The notes: generated from the letters alone by a model not told the origin. Shown: positions 25,005-35,138, counted from the first letter of the stretch. The stretch: 64,000 nt of DNA from Lacisediminihabitans sp040549525 (GCF_040549525.1 NZ_JBEPTM010000008.1:58391-122390); one strand, 5' to 3'. Made by a program: numbers and translations.

Positions 25005-25108
25005 TTCGCCTCACCGGTTCGACCGAACGCCGCACGTCCGTGCGCCGCGGTCTGCGCCTGCGCTCGGACCGTCGCGGACAGCGACTGCAGGCGACGCTCT
25101 CCGTCTGA
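24995..25108 (+). CDS. Arginine-rich leader peptide upstream of argC
   Basis: A 37-residue ORF starting at GTG 24995 and ending at TGA 25106-25108, 83 nt before argC. It reads MDILRLTGSTERR..., and 10 of 37 residues are arginine (codons 5, 12, 13, 17, 18, 21, 23, 26, 27, 30; eight CGC, one CGT, one CGA). It has no ribosome-binding site but a TAGGCT box 6 nt before the GTG, so it is probably translated from a leaderless mRNA. Position, length and codon bias fit a leader peptide that senses charged tRNA-Arg for the downstream arg operon. No T-tailed terminator is visible between it and argC, so the read-out could be Rho-dependent or translational. Attenuation is inferred, not shown. Confidence 0.7.
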   Translation: MDILRLTGSTERRTSVRRGLRLRSDRRGQRLQATLSV

Positions 25109-25191
25109 TCTCCTGCCGAATCCGGCATCATGATCCGACACCAGCGCCGCCGCACCAGGCCTCGTCGATCCACTCTCAATAAGGTGTAACC
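25109..25191 (+). promoter_or_regulatory. arg leader-argC spacer with possible SD sequestration
   Basis: 83 nt containing a small hairpin (TGCCG-AATC-CGGCA, 25114-25127) and the argC ribosome site AAGGTG (25181-25186). ACACC at 25138-25142 could pair with GGTGT at 25183-25187 and mask that site. No intrinsic terminator was found. The pairing is only 5 bp and is a hypothesis. Confidence 0.35.
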
Positions 25192-26235
25192 ATGTCCTAT
25201 TCCGTTGCCGTGGCCGGTGCCAGCGGCTATGCGGGCGGGGAGCTGCTTCGGCTGCTGTCCCAGCATCCCGAGTTCCAGGTGGTCACGGTGACCGCCTTCC
25301 AAAACGCGGGCCAGGCGCTGTCCGAGGTCCAGCCGCACCTGCGCTCCTACGGATCGCTCACTCTCCAGCCGACCACCGCCGACGTGCTGAGCGGCCACGA
25401 CCTCGTCTTCCTCGCCCTTCCCCACGGCAGGTCGGGGGAGCTCACCGCCCACCTCGGCGACGACAGTGTCCTGGTCGATTGTGGGGCCGATCACCGCCTC
25501 TCGGATGCCGCGGCCTGGGCCGCGTTCTATGGCGGCGAGCACTTCGGCGCCTGGGCGTACGGCGTGCCGGAACTCCCGGTGGGAGCCGGCAAGCAGCGGG
25601 CCGCCCTCGTCGGCGCCACCCGCATCGCCGCTCCCGGCTGCAACGCCAGCACGGTCTCGCTCGCTCTCGCGCCGGGTATCTCGGCCGGGGTGATCGAGGA
25701 GCGCGACCTCGTCTCGGTGCTCGCGGTCGGACCCTCCGGGGCGGGCAAGAGTCTCAGGCTCGAGAACCTGGCGAGCGAGATCCTCGGCTCGGCCAACCCC
25801 TACGCTGTCGGCGGCACCCACCGTCACATCCCCGAGATCCAGCAGTCGTTGCGTGCGGCCGGTGCCACCTCGCCCACCATCTCCTTCACCCCGGTGATCG
25901 TGCCGATGGCGCGTGGCATCCTCGCCACCTCCACGGCCCGCATCGTTCCGGGCACCTCGGCCTCCGCCATCCGATCGGCCTGGGAGTCCGCCTACGCCGA
26001 CGAACCTTTCGTGCACGTCCTGCCCGAGGGGAGGATGCCCCGAACCGGTGACGTGCTCGGCTCCAACACCGCTCTCATCGGCCTCGCCGTCGACGAGGCC
26101 GCCGGTCGGGTCGTCACCGTCACGGCACTCGACAACCTCGTCAAAGGCACGGCGGGCGCCGCCATCCAATCAGCCAACATCGCCCTGGGTCTCGACGAGA
26201 CCAGCGGCCTTCCGATCGACGGAGTTGCACCATGA
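25192..26235 (+). CDS. argC: N-acetyl-gamma-glutamyl-phosphate reductase
   Basis: 347-residue NADPH-dependent reductase, third step of arginine synthesis. The N-terminal Rossmann motif is AGASGYAGGELLRLL, the catalytic cysteine lies in APGCNASTVSLAL, and the substrate-binding HRHIPEIQQ follows. AAGGTG precedes ATG 25192 by 5 nt. First enzyme gene of the seven-gene operon; it overlaps argJ as ATGA. Confidence 0.96.
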   Translation: MSYSVAVAGASGYAGGELLRLLSQHPEFQVVTVTAFQNAGQALSEVQPHLRSYGSLTLQPTTADVLSGHDLVFLALPHGRSGELTAHLGDDSVLVDCGADHRLSDAAAWAAFYGGEHFGAWAYGVPELPVGAGKQRAALVGATRIAAPGCNASTVSLALAPGISAGVIEERDLVSVLAVGPSGAGKSLRLENLASEILGSANPYAVGGTHRHIPEIQQSLRAAGATSPTISFTPVIVPMARGILATSTARIVPGTSASAIRSAWESAYADEPFVHVLPEGRMPRTGDVLGSNTALIGLAVDEAAGRVVTVTALDNLVKGTAGAAIQSANIALGLDETSGLPIDGVAP

Positions 26236-27383
26236 GCGTCACCCACCCCAGAGGTTTTGTCGCGGCCGGAGTCGAATCGGGCCTCAAGGGCAAGGGCGGC
26301 AAGGATGTCGCACTCGTCGTCAACCAGGGGCCGAGCCAGGCCGCGGCGGCGGTCTTCACGAGCAACCGTGCACAGGCGAACCCGGTGATCTGGTCGCAGC
26401 AGGTCATCGCTGACGGCATCGTCACCGCGGTCGTGCTCAACTCGGGCGGCGCGAATTGCTACACCGGCGCGCGCGGATTCCAGGTGACCCACGCGACCGC
26501 GGAGCACGCGGCAGCCCTTCTCGGCAGCTCCGCCACCGATATCCTGGTCTGCTCCACCGGCCTCATCGGCGATCAGCTCGACCTCCAGAAGGTGAGCTTC
26601 GGTGTCACCGCCGCCCACGCGTTCCTGCGTGAAGACGGGGGGCTGGATGCCGCGACCGCGATCATGACCACCGACACGCATCCGAAGCAGGCCGTCGCCC
26701 AGGGGGAGGGCTGGTCGATCGGTGGCATGGCGAAGGGTGCCGGCATGCTCGCACCGGGACTCGCGACCATGCTGGTCGTGATCACTACCGATGCCGCGCT
26801 GGATTCCGGTCAACTGGATGCGGCACTCCGCCACGCCTCGCGGGTGACCTTTGATCGCCTCGACTCCGACGGCGCGATGTCCACCAACGACACCGTCGCG
26901 CTGCTCGCCTCGGCTGCCTCCGGCATCACGCCGTCGCTCGACGAATTCACGACCGCCCTTACCGGGCTCTGCGAAGACCTCGCCACCCAGTTGCAGAAGG
27001 ATGCCGAGGGCGCGGCCCATGACATCACGATAGAGGTGGTCAACTCGGCCTCCGAAGACGAGGCCGTCGAGGTGGGCCGGGCCGTCGCCCGCAACAACCT
27101 CTTCAAGGCCGCGATCTTCGGCAACGACCCCAACTGGGGCCGGGTGCTCGCGGCCGTCGGCACGACGCAGGCCGCTTTCGACCCCTACGACATCGATGTG
27201 TCGATGAACGGCGTCCGGGTCGCCCACCGGGGCGAGCCCGACCAGCCGCGGGAGAGCGTCGACCTCACCGGCCGCGCCATGCACCTGCTGATCGACCTGC
27301 ACGCCGGGTCATCGACCGCCACGGTCTGGACCAACGACCTCACCCACGACTACGTCCACGAGAACAGCGCGTACTCCAGCTGA
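26232..27383 (+). CDS. argJ: Bifunctional ornithine acetyltransferase / N-acetylglutamate synthase
   Basis: 383-residue ArgJ that recycles the acetyl group from N-acetylornithine to glutamate. The autocatalytic cleavage region KGAGMLAPGLATMLVV contains the nucleophilic Thr (AT|M). GNDPNWGRVLAAVG and DTVALLASAASG are family segments, and the C-terminus ends ENSAYSS. Whether it is mono- or bifunctional cannot be judged by reading. ATG 26232 overlaps argC; the stop overlaps argB. Confidence 0.95.
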   Translation: MSVTHPRGFVAAGVESGLKGKGGKDVALVVNQGPSQAAAAVFTSNRAQANPVIWSQQVIADGIVTAVVLNSGGANCYTGARGFQVTHATAEHAAALLGSSATDILVCSTGLIGDQLDLQKVSFGVTAAHAFLREDGGLDAATAIMTTDTHPKQAVAQGEGWSIGGMAKGAGMLAPGLATMLVVITTDAALDSGQLDAALRHASRVTFDRLDSDGAMSTNDTVALLASAASGITPSLDEFTTALTGLCEDLATQLQKDAEGAAHDITIEVVNSASEDEAVEVGRAVARNNLFKAAIFGNDPNWGRVLAAVGTTQAAFDPYDIDVSMNGVRVAHRGEPDQPRESVDLTGRAMHLLIDLHAGSSTATVWTNDLTHDYVHENSAYSS

Positions 27384-28278
27384 TGGGCGCGCACTCGAGG
27401 GAAGCATCCGCGAAGGCATCCGCCCTCATCGAATCTCTTCCGTGGTTGCAGCGGTTCCACGGCAAGACCATCGTGGTCAAGTTCGGCGGCAACGCCATGG
27501 TCAACGACGAGCTCAAGCATGCTTTCGCCGAGGACATGGTCTTCCTGCGCCAGGTGGGAGTGCGTCCGGTCGTCGTGCACGGCGGCGGACCCCAGATCTC
27601 TGCCGAGCTCGCGGCCCGGGGCATCCCGAACGAATTCCGTGGAGGGCTTCGAGTGACCTCCGTGGACGCCATCTCCGTGGTGCGTGAAGTGCTCACCACT
27701 CGCGTCGGCCCGGAGATCGCGGCACTCATCGACTCGCACGGCATCGAGGCGCAGGCGCTGTCGGGAGAGACCGACGGGCTGTTCTCCGGAACCCGGCGCG
27801 GCACGATGGTCGACGGCGAGGACGTCGACCTCGGGCTCGTCGGTGACGTAACGGCCGTGGATCCGGCGGTCGTCCACGCGATCCTCGAGGCCGGCCAGAT
27901 CCCGGTGATCTCCTCCATCGCTCCGGATGCCGAGAAGCCCGGCCAGTCGCTCAATGTCAATGCCGACTCGGCCGCCGCGTCCCTCGCCATCGCCCTCCAG
28001 GCGGAGAAGCTCGTGATCCTCACGGACGTCGCCGGTCTCTATCGCGACTGGCCCGATCGCGATTCCCTCATCTCCACGATCGATGCGACGGAGTTGCGTC
28101 AGCTCCTCCCGTCTCTCGAATCCGGGATGATCCCCAAGATGACAGCGTGCCTCGACGCGGTCGACGGCGGGGTTCCCAAGGCCGCGATCATCGATGGTCG
28201 CGTTTTGCATTCGATCCTGCTCGAGGCGTTCACCGCCGAGGGGATCGGCACCGAAGTGGTTTCCGGAAAGGACCTGTG

Positions 28279-28279
<1 letters not shown>
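27383..28279 (+). CDS. argB: Acetylglutamate kinase
   Basis: 298-residue amino-acid kinase that phosphorylates N-acetylglutamate. FHGKTIVVKFGGNAMV is the N-terminal phosphate site, VVHGGGPQIS the second glycine loop, and LNVNADSAAASLA with KLVILTDVAGLY the nucleotide site. The N-terminal helix (SALIESLPWLQRF) is of the type found in arginine-inhibited hexameric enzymes, so feedback inhibition is likely. TGATG overlaps on both sides. Confidence 0.96.
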
Positions 28280-29474
<1,195 letters not shown>

Positions 29475-29478
<4 letters not shown>

Positions 29479-30395
29479 CCCGACACTTCCTGCGCGACGA
29501 CGACCTCAGCCAGGCCGAACAGACCGCGATCCTCGACCTCGCGGTCGAGCTCAAACGGGATCGCTTCGGCACGCGTCCCCTGGCGGGTCCGCAGACGGTC
29601 GCCGTGATCTTCGACAAGTCGTCGACCCGAACGCGCGTCTCGTTCGCCGTCGGTATCGCCGAGCTCGGCGGCATCCCCCTCATCATCTCCACCGCCAACA
29701 GCCAGCTCGGGGGCAAGGAGACAGCCGCCGACACGGCGCGCGTGCTCGAACGCCAGGTCGCGGCCATCGTCTGGCGCACCTTCGCCCAGTCGGGGCTCGA
29801 GGAGATGGCTCTCGGCACCACGGTTCCGGTGATCAACGGGCTGTCGGATGATTTCCATCCCTGCCAGCTGCTGGCTGACCTGCTCACCATCCGCGAGCAC
29901 CGAGGATCCCTTGCGGGTCTCACCGTCACCTTCCTCGGGGACGGCGCGAGCAACATGGCCCAGTCCTATCTGCTCGCGGGTGCGACAGCCGGCATGCACG
30001 TGCGGGTCGCCTCCCCGCTCGACTACGCTCCCACCGATTCAGTGGTCGAGGCCGCCGATCGCGCCGCGGCGAAGACCGGTGGATCGGTCACTCTCTACAC
30101 GGATCCGGTGGAAGCCGTCGCGGGTGCCGATGTGGTCGTGACCGACACCTGGGTGTCGATGGGCAAAGAGGAGGAGAAGGCCGAGCGTCTCACCACGCTC
30201 GGTTCCTACCGGGTCGACACCGAGCTGATGGCGCTGGCGAAGCCCGATGCGCTCTTCCTCCACTGCCTTCCCGCCGACCGGGGCTACGAGGTCACCGCCG
30301 AGGTCATCGACGGTGCGCAGAGCGTGGTCTGGGATGAGGCGGAGAACCGCCTGCACGCGCAGAAGGCCCTGATGGCCTGGCTGCTGCAGCAGTAG
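29475..30395 (+). CDS. argF: Ornithine carbamoyltransferase
   Basis: 306-residue transcarbamylase. The carbamoyl-phosphate site is KSSTRTRVSF, the ornithine-loop region DTWVSMGKEEE, and HCLPADRG holds the catalytic cysteine. Overlaps argD by 4 bp. In most related operons an argR gene follows; here the next gene, argG, begins 42 bp later. Confidence 0.96.
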
Positions 30396-30437
30396 CGCAC
30401 CGAATAAACTGACAAACGATAAGAAGGAGCACCACAC

Positions 30438-31637
30438 ATGGCAGAACGCGTTGTCCTCGCCTACTCCGGCGGCCTCGACACCTCGGTGGGCATCGGCTGG
30501 CTGAAGGACGCCACCGGCAAGGAGGTCGTGGCTCTCGCCGTCGACGTCGGCCAGGGTGGCGAAGACATGGAGGACATCCGTCAGCGCGCCCTCGACTGCG
30601 GCGCCGTCGAGGCGATAGTCGTCGACGCGAAGGACGAGTTCGCCGACGACTTCCTGATGCCCGCGCTCAAGGCCAACGCGCTCTACCAGAAGCGGTATCC
30701 ACTCGTCTCCGCGCTGAGCCGACCGGTCATCGCAAAGCATCTCGCGATCGTCGCGAAAGAGCTCGGCGCCGACAGCGTCGCCCATGGCTGCACCGGAAAG
30801 GGCAATGACCAGGTGCGCTTCGAGGCGGCTGTCGCAGCGCTCGCTCCGGAGCTCACGAGCATCGCCCCGGTGCGCGACCTCGCGCTCACCCGCGACAAGG
30901 CCATCATCTACGCCAACGAGCACAACCTGCCGATCCGCCAGAGCGCAGCGAGCCCGTACTCGATCGACAAGAACGTCTGGGGTCGCGCGGTCGAGACCGG
31001 CTTCCTCGAGGATCCGTGGAACGCCCCGATCGAAGAGCTCTACGAGTACACGATGGATCCGACCGTGGCGAAGGAGGCGGACGAGGTCACGATCACCTTC
31101 GCCTCCGGCATCCCCGTCGCCCTCGACGGCGTGTCCTACAGCGCCCTTCAGATGATCGAGAAGCTCAACGAACTCGCGGGAAAACATGGCGTCGGCCGCA
31201 TCGACGTCGTGGAGGACCGCCTCGTCGGCATCAAGAGCCGCGAGGTCTACGAAGCCCCGGCGGCGATGGCCCTCATCCAAGCGCATGAAGCGTTGGAGAG
31301 CCTGACGCTCGAGCGCGATCTCGGACGCTACAAGCGCGGAGTCGAGGCTGAATGGTCGAACCTGGTCTACGACGGGCTCTGGTTCTCGAGCCTCAAGCGG
31401 TCTCTCGATGTGTTCATCGACGACACCCAGCGGTACGTGAGCGGAGACATCCGCCTCACGCTGCAGGGCGGTCGGGCCACCGTGACGGGCCAGCGCAGTG
31501 AGCAGAGCCTCTACGACTTCAACCTCGCGACCTATGACACCGGCGACACCTTCGACCAGTCGCTCTCCAAGGGATTCATCGAGATCTGGTCGCTGCCGAG
31601 CAAGATCTCCGCGCGCCGCGACCTGTCGGGCAAGTAG
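30438..31637 (+). CDS. argG: Argininosuccinate synthase
   Basis: 399-residue ATP-dependent ligase joining citrulline and aspartate. The N-terminal PP-loop is AYSGGLDTS, followed by AHGCTGKGNDQVRFE and SPYSIDKNVWGRAVE. AAGGAGC precedes ATG 30438. The 42-bp gap after argF contains TGACAAACGATAAG and could hold a weak internal promoter. It is argG type 1, full length. Confidence 0.96.
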   Translation: MAERVVLAYSGGLDTSVGIGWLKDATGKEVVALAVDVGQGGEDMEDIRQRALDCGAVEAIVVDAKDEFADDFLMPALKANALYQKRYPLVSALSRPVIAKHLAIVAKELGADSVAHGCTGKGNDQVRFEAAVAALAPELTSIAPVRDLALTRDKAIIYANEHNLPIRQSAASPYSIDKNVWGRAVETGFLEDPWNAPIEELYEYTMDPTVAKEADEVTITFASGIPVALDGVSYSALQMIEKLNELAGKHGVGRIDVVEDRLVGIKSREVYEAPAAMALIQAHEALESLTLERDLGRYKRGVEAEWSNLVYDGLWFSSLKRSLDVFIDDTQRYVSGDIRLTLQGGRATVTGQRSEQSLYDFNLATYDTGDTFDQSLSKGFIEIWSLPSKISARRDLSGK

Positions 31638-31639
31638 TC

Positions 31640-33076
31640 GTGACCACAGGCTCGGGCGGCGATATCGGATCCACGACAGAGGGGGCCCTCTGGGGCGCCC
31701 GCTTCGCTTCCGGCCCGTCGCCCGAGCTCGCCCGCCTCAGCAAGTCGACACAGTTCGACTGGCAACTCGGCGGCTACGACATCCTGGGATCCCGGGCCCA
31801 CGCCAAAGCGCTGGCGGCGGCCGGCTACCTCACGGCCGACGAACTCGTCGTGATGGATGCCGCCCTCGAGACCCTGCGCGAGGCCTGGTCCGACGGGAGC
31901 TTCGTCGAGCGTGAGTCGGACGAAGACGTGCACGGAGCCCTCGAACGCGGGCTGATCGACATCGCCGGCCCCGAGCTCGGCGGCAAGTTGCGCGCCGGGC
32001 GCAGCCGCAACGACCAGATCGCGACGTTGGTGCGCCTCTACCTGCTCGATCACGGCCGGGCCATCGCCGAACTGCTCACCCACCTCATCGACGCGATCGC
32101 GTCCCAGGCGGAGGCGCATCCGGATGCCGCCATGCCAGGTCGCACGCACCTGCAGCATGCCCAGCCGGTGCTCCTCGCCCATCATCTGCTCGCTCACGCC
32201 TGGCCCCTGGTGCGCGATCTCGAACGCTTGAGGGATTGGTCGGTGAGGGCGTCCTTCTCGCCCTACGGCTCCGGTGCTCTCGCGGGGAGTTCTCTGGGAC
32301 TCGACGGACAGCTGGTCGCGACCGAGCTCGGACTCACCGGCCCGATGGAGAACTCGATCGATGCGACCGCGAGCCGCGACGTCGTGGCCGAATTCGCCTT
32401 CATCCTCTCCCTCGTTGGCATCAATCTCTCCCGGTTCGCCGAGGAGATCATCCTCTGGAACACCCGCGAGTTCGGTTTCGTCACCCTTCACGACTCCTAT
32501 TCGACCGGGTCGTCGATCATGCCGCAGAAGAAGAATCCCGATATCGCCGAACTGGCGCGGGGCAAATCGGGGCGCCTGATCGGCAACCTCGCCGGACTCC
32601 TCGCCACCCTCAAGGGCCTGCCGCTCGCCTACAACCGCGACCTCCAGGAAGACAAGGAGCCGGTGTTCGACTCGGTCGAGAACCTCGAGGTGCTTCTCCC
32701 CGCCTTCTCGGGAATGGTCGCCACCCTCGTGTTCGACACCGAGCGCATGGCGGAACTCGCGCCACAGGGATACTCGCTCGCGACCGACGTGGCCGAGTGG
32801 CTCGTCACCCAGCGTGTTCCGTTCCGAGAGGCCCACGAGATCAGCGGCACGCTGGTGAGTTTCTGTGAGCGACACGGCCTGGAACTCGACGAGCCGACGG
32901 ATGCCGACTACCTGGAGATATCCCCGCACCTCACCGCCGGTGTGCGGAGCGTTCTCACGGTAGCCGGATCGATCGGCAGCCGCACCGGCTCCGGCGGCAC
33001 AGCGCCAGAGCGTGTCGCGGAGCAGCTCGCAGCGCTCACCCGCCGCATCCGAACCCTCAAGGAGGCCTGGCAATGA
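31640..33076 (+). CDS. argH: Argininosuccinate lyase
   Basis: 478-residue fumarase/aspartase superfamily lyase giving arginine and fumarate. LWGARFASGPSPE at the start, DEDVHGALERGL, AGRSRNDQIATLVRLYL, and the signature GSSIMPQKKNPDIAELARGKSGR with the catalytic serine are present. GTG start two bases after the argG stop. It overlaps a membrane microprotein gene as ATGA. Confidence 0.96.
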   Translation: MTTGSGGDIGSTTEGALWGARFASGPSPELARLSKSTQFDWQLGGYDILGSRAHAKALAAAGYLTADELVVMDAALETLREAWSDGSFVERESDEDVHGALERGLIDIAGPELGGKLRAGRSRNDQIATLVRLYLLDHGRAIAELLTHLIDAIASQAEAHPDAAMPGRTHLQHAQPVLLAHHLLAHAWPLVRDLERLRDWSVRASFSPYGSGALAGSSLGLDGQLVATELGLTGPMENSIDATASRDVVAEFAFILSLVGINLSRFAEEIILWNTREFGFVTLHDSYSTGSSIMPQKKNPDIAELARGKSGRLIGNLAGLLATLKGLPLAYNRDLQEDKEPVFDSVENLEVLLPAFSGMVATLVFDTERMAELAPQGYSLATDVAEWLVTQRVPFREAHEISGTLVSFCERHGLELDEPTDADYLEISPHLTAGVRSVLTVAGSIGSRTGSGGTAPERVAEQLAALTRRIRTLKEAWQ

Positions 33077-33219
33077 CTCTCAGCAAAGACAACCGTCCGC
33101 AGAAGCCGGAACAGAATCGCACCCAGAAGATCGTGATGTGGAGCGTCTTCGGTGTGGCTGCCGTGCTCTTCGTGATCGCCGCGATCCTCTTCGTCACCAG
33201 CGGCGCGAGGCTCTTCTAA
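33073..33219 (+). CDS. 48-residue single-TM microprotein coupled to argH
   Basis: Short gene from ATG 33073 to TAA 33217-33219, overlapping the argH stop by 4 bp (ATGA). The product starts MTLSKDNRPQKPEQNRTQK, a charged cytoplasmic tail of about 20 residues, then one hydrophobic helix VMWSVFGVAAVLFVIAAILFV and a short end TSGARLF. I recognise no family. Translational coupling argues that it is real; the function is unknown. Confidence 0.65.
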   Translation: MTLSKDNRPQKPEQNRTQKIVMWSVFGVAAVLFVIAAILFVTSGARLF

Positions 33220-33229
33220 CCGCCCGGCG

Positions 33230-33835
33230 ATGGTCGACCGGCAGTTCTTCGAAGCGCCATCGATCGAGGTCGCGCCGCTGCTTCTCGGAGCGATCCTGAG
33301 CCACAGCACCGACGAGGGCACCGTCGCGGTGCGCCTCACCGAAGTCGAGGCCTACCTGGGAGAGCGCGATCCCGGATCGCACGCGTATCGCGGCCCGGGC
33401 AAGCGCAACGCGGTGATGTATGGCGAACCGGGTCATCTCTACACCTACTTCACCTATGGCATGCACGTCTGTGCCAACGTGACGTGCTCGCCCGCCGGCA
33501 CGGCGACCGCCGTTCTGATGCGCGGCGGTGAGGTGATCAACGGAGTCGAGCTGGCGCGAGCGCGGCGCACGACATCGAAGACGGATGCCGACCTGGCGCG
33601 CGGGCCCGCCCGACTGGTCGTGGCGCTGGGCATCACCCTCGACGAAGGGGGAGCGGATCTCGCTTCGCCACCGTTCGAGTTGAGCCTGCCGCAGCATCCG
33701 CTGCCGTTCGCGACCGGTCCGCGCACCGGGGTGTCCGGCGCGGGAGGGTCCGACGCCTACCCCTGGCGCTTCTGGCTGCCGGGGGAGCGCAGCGTCTCGC
33801 CCTACAGGGCGCATGTGCCGAAGAAGCGAGCCTGA
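33230..33835 (+). CDS. mpg: 3-methyladenine DNA glycosylase (AAG/MPG family)
   Basis: 201-residue alkyladenine glycosylase that removes 3-methyladenine and related bases from DNA. RLTEVEAYLGERDPGSHAYRG contains the catalytic Glu; MYGEPGHLYTYFTYGMHVCANV is the base-flipping pocket; LARGPARLVVALGI follows. The order argH-mpg-tyrS is common in actinobacteria. The last gene of the arg transcript by spacing (10 bp after the microprotein). Convergent with the next gene, 7 bp apart. Confidence 0.92.
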   Translation: MVDRQFFEAPSIEVAPLLLGAILSHSTDEGTVAVRLTEVEAYLGERDPGSHAYRGPGKRNAVMYGEPGHLYTYFTYGMHVCANVTCSPAGTATAVLMRGGEVINGVELARARRTTSKTDADLARGPARLVVALGITLDEGGADLASPPFELSLPQHPLPFATGPRTGVSGAGGSDAYPWRFWLPGERSVSPYRAHVPKKRA

Positions 33836-33842
33836 TGAGTCC

Positions 33843-34412
33843 TCAGAGCACGATGAGCAGGGCGCACGCGCCCGCCCAGACCAGGCTGACCAGTGTGCCG
33901 ATGATGAAGCGCTCCCGGATCTCCGGACTGTCGAGCTCGGAGAACCGGCCGAGCCCCTTCACCGCGATCAGCACCGCCACGATCTCGAGGTGGCCGAGCA
34001 CGATGGCGGCGATGAGCGCCAACCGTTCGAGGTAGCCGATGATCGTGCCGCCCCGCAGCACCTCGGCGCGATGCATCTCCGGCGGGACCCCTTCGTTCAC
34101 CACGATTCCGCCGTGTTCTCCCGCGACCGCCGGCGCGGATCCCCGGCTGGAGAAGCCGAGCACGGCGATGGTGACCGGGCTCCCGCCGATGATGCCGAGC
34201 AGGGCGAGGAGAATTCCCGCGACCACGGCCACGGCGTTGCTCGGCGCAGGCACTCCCGCGCGGAAGGCGAGCCCGACGAGCCCAGCGATCACCGGCACCG
34301 CGGCGAGAAGCGCAAGGGAGGGCAACCGAAAGCGGATGGCGGCGAGACAGACGGCGAGCGCCGCGGCGATGACGGCGATGGCCAGGACCCACAACACGAC
34401 CTGCACGATCAC
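33843..34412 (-). CDS. Membrane protein of unknown function, partner of the SatD-like gene
   Basis: 189-residue protein with about five hydrophobic segments: near 5-25, 30-50, 63-80, 127-148 and 170-188. A hydrophilic loop of about 45 residues (SRGSAPAVAGEHGGIVV...) lies between the third and fourth. The GTG start at 34412 forms GTGA with the upstream regulator gene, so the two are translationally coupled. I do not recognise a named family; small poly-TM partners of SatD-type regulators are the nearest comparison by context. Confidence 0.75.
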   Translation of the reverse strand: MIVQVVLWVLAIAVIAAALAVCLAAIRFRLPSLALLAAVPVIAGLVGLAFRAGVPAPSNAVAVVAGILLALLGIIGGSPVTIAVLGFSSRGSAPAVAGEHGGIVVNEGVPPEMHRAEVLRGGTIIGYLERLALIAAIVLGHLEIVAVLIAVKGLGRFSELDSPEIRERFIIGTLVSLVWAGACALLIVL

Positions 34413-35023
34413 GACGTTCTCCCTTCGCCTGCACTGAGGTCTACGGCAGCGAGCCTACGTTCGAGGGGGGACCTCGCCGCGAACTCGACGCGGAGTGCCG
34501 CGCTGCGGGCGCGTTTGCTCGCGGCCTGGGGCGTGATCCCGAGCAGTTTCGCCGCTTCGGCCTGGCTGTTGCCGGCAAGGAGGAGGTCGAAGATCTCCCA
34601 GCCCTCGACGCTGCGCCGCCCCCGCAGGTTCAGGAGCAGGTCGACGAAGGCCTCGGCATCCGCGGCTTCGGTCGTCGCCGGGCTGCGAAGGGCAAAGCGG
34701 GTGTCCCGTTTCTTCGCGTCGTTCACCGCCTCCCGGGCCGCGACGAACGCGGCCCCGCCGGCTTCGCGCGCGTTTTCCGGCAGGGGGATGGTGACCTCGC
34801 CGATCCCGCATCCCACGCTCCATTCGCCATCCCGGGTGAGCGCGAGAATCGCGGTGAGGGTGGTGTCGGATGTTTCCAGAAGCAGCTGGATCTCGTCGCC
34901 GGCCGTGCGATCCACCGGAAGAACGAGCCCGTCGCCGAGCAATGCTTCGAGTGCGCGCATCGTCGCAGCGGCAATATCCGGTCGGTGCCGACTGTCTACC
35001 TGATCCGCGGTGATCGCGAACAT
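34409..35023 (-). CDS. SatD-like protein with C-terminal helix-turn-helix
   Basis: 204-residue protein. The N-terminal part (FAITADQVDSRHRPD ... VDRTAGDEIQLLLE ... GEWSVGCGIGEV) matches the SatD-type fold, which looks like a degenerate nucleotide-cyclase domain. The C-terminus has a helix-turn-helix: SQAEAAKLLGITPQAASKRARS. ATG 35023 is fixed by GGAGG 5 nt upstream. It probably autoregulates through the tandem TTGAT-N8-ATCAA dyads that overlap its promoter. Effector and targets are unknown. Confidence 0.78.
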   Translation of the reverse strand: MFAITADQVDSRHRPDIAAATMRALEALLGDGLVLPVDRTAGDEIQLLLETSDTTLTAILALTRDGEWSVGCGIGEVTIPLPENAREAGGAAFVAAREAVNDAKKRDTRFALRSPATTEAADAEAFVDLLLNLRGRRSVEGWEIFDLLLAGNSQAEAAKLLGITPQAASKRARSAALRVEFAARSPLERRLAAVDLSAGEGRTS

Positions 35024-35046
35024 CCTCGCCTCCGCACATGCCCGGG

Positions 35047-35070
35047 GGGTTGATCCGAACAAATCAACCC
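35047..35070. promoter_or_regulatory. Operator dyad 1: GGGTTGAT-N8-ATCAACCC
   Basis: Perfect 8-bp arms with an 8-bp spacer, 24 bp upstream of the SatD-like start. The right arm overlaps the -10 (TAGGGT, 35072-35067) of that gene. Confidence 0.7.
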
Positions 35071-35095
35071 TAAGCACTTGATATTGAGAAATCAA
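35067..35095 (-). promoter_or_regulatory. Promoter of the SatD-like gene
   Basis: On the minus strand, TTGATT (35095-35090), a 17-bp spacer, then TAGGGT (35072-35067): a good -35/-10 pair. The -35 box coincides with the right arm of operator dyad 2, which implies repression when the dyads are occupied. Confidence 0.65.
35078..35095. promoter_or_regulatory. Operator dyad 2: TTGAT-N8-ATCAA
   Basis: Same core and spacing as dyad 1; the centres are 28 bp apart. Tandem placement suggests cooperative binding. Confidence 0.65.
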
Positions 35096-35138
35096 CCCCA
35101 GAAGGGTGATATGTCGCGGCGCGATTCAGTTCCTCGGA

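Noticed and set aside
25114..25127. TGCCG-AATC-CGGCA as an intrinsic terminator for arg attenuation
   Set aside because: Only a 5-bp stem and no T-run follow; too weak to call a terminator.
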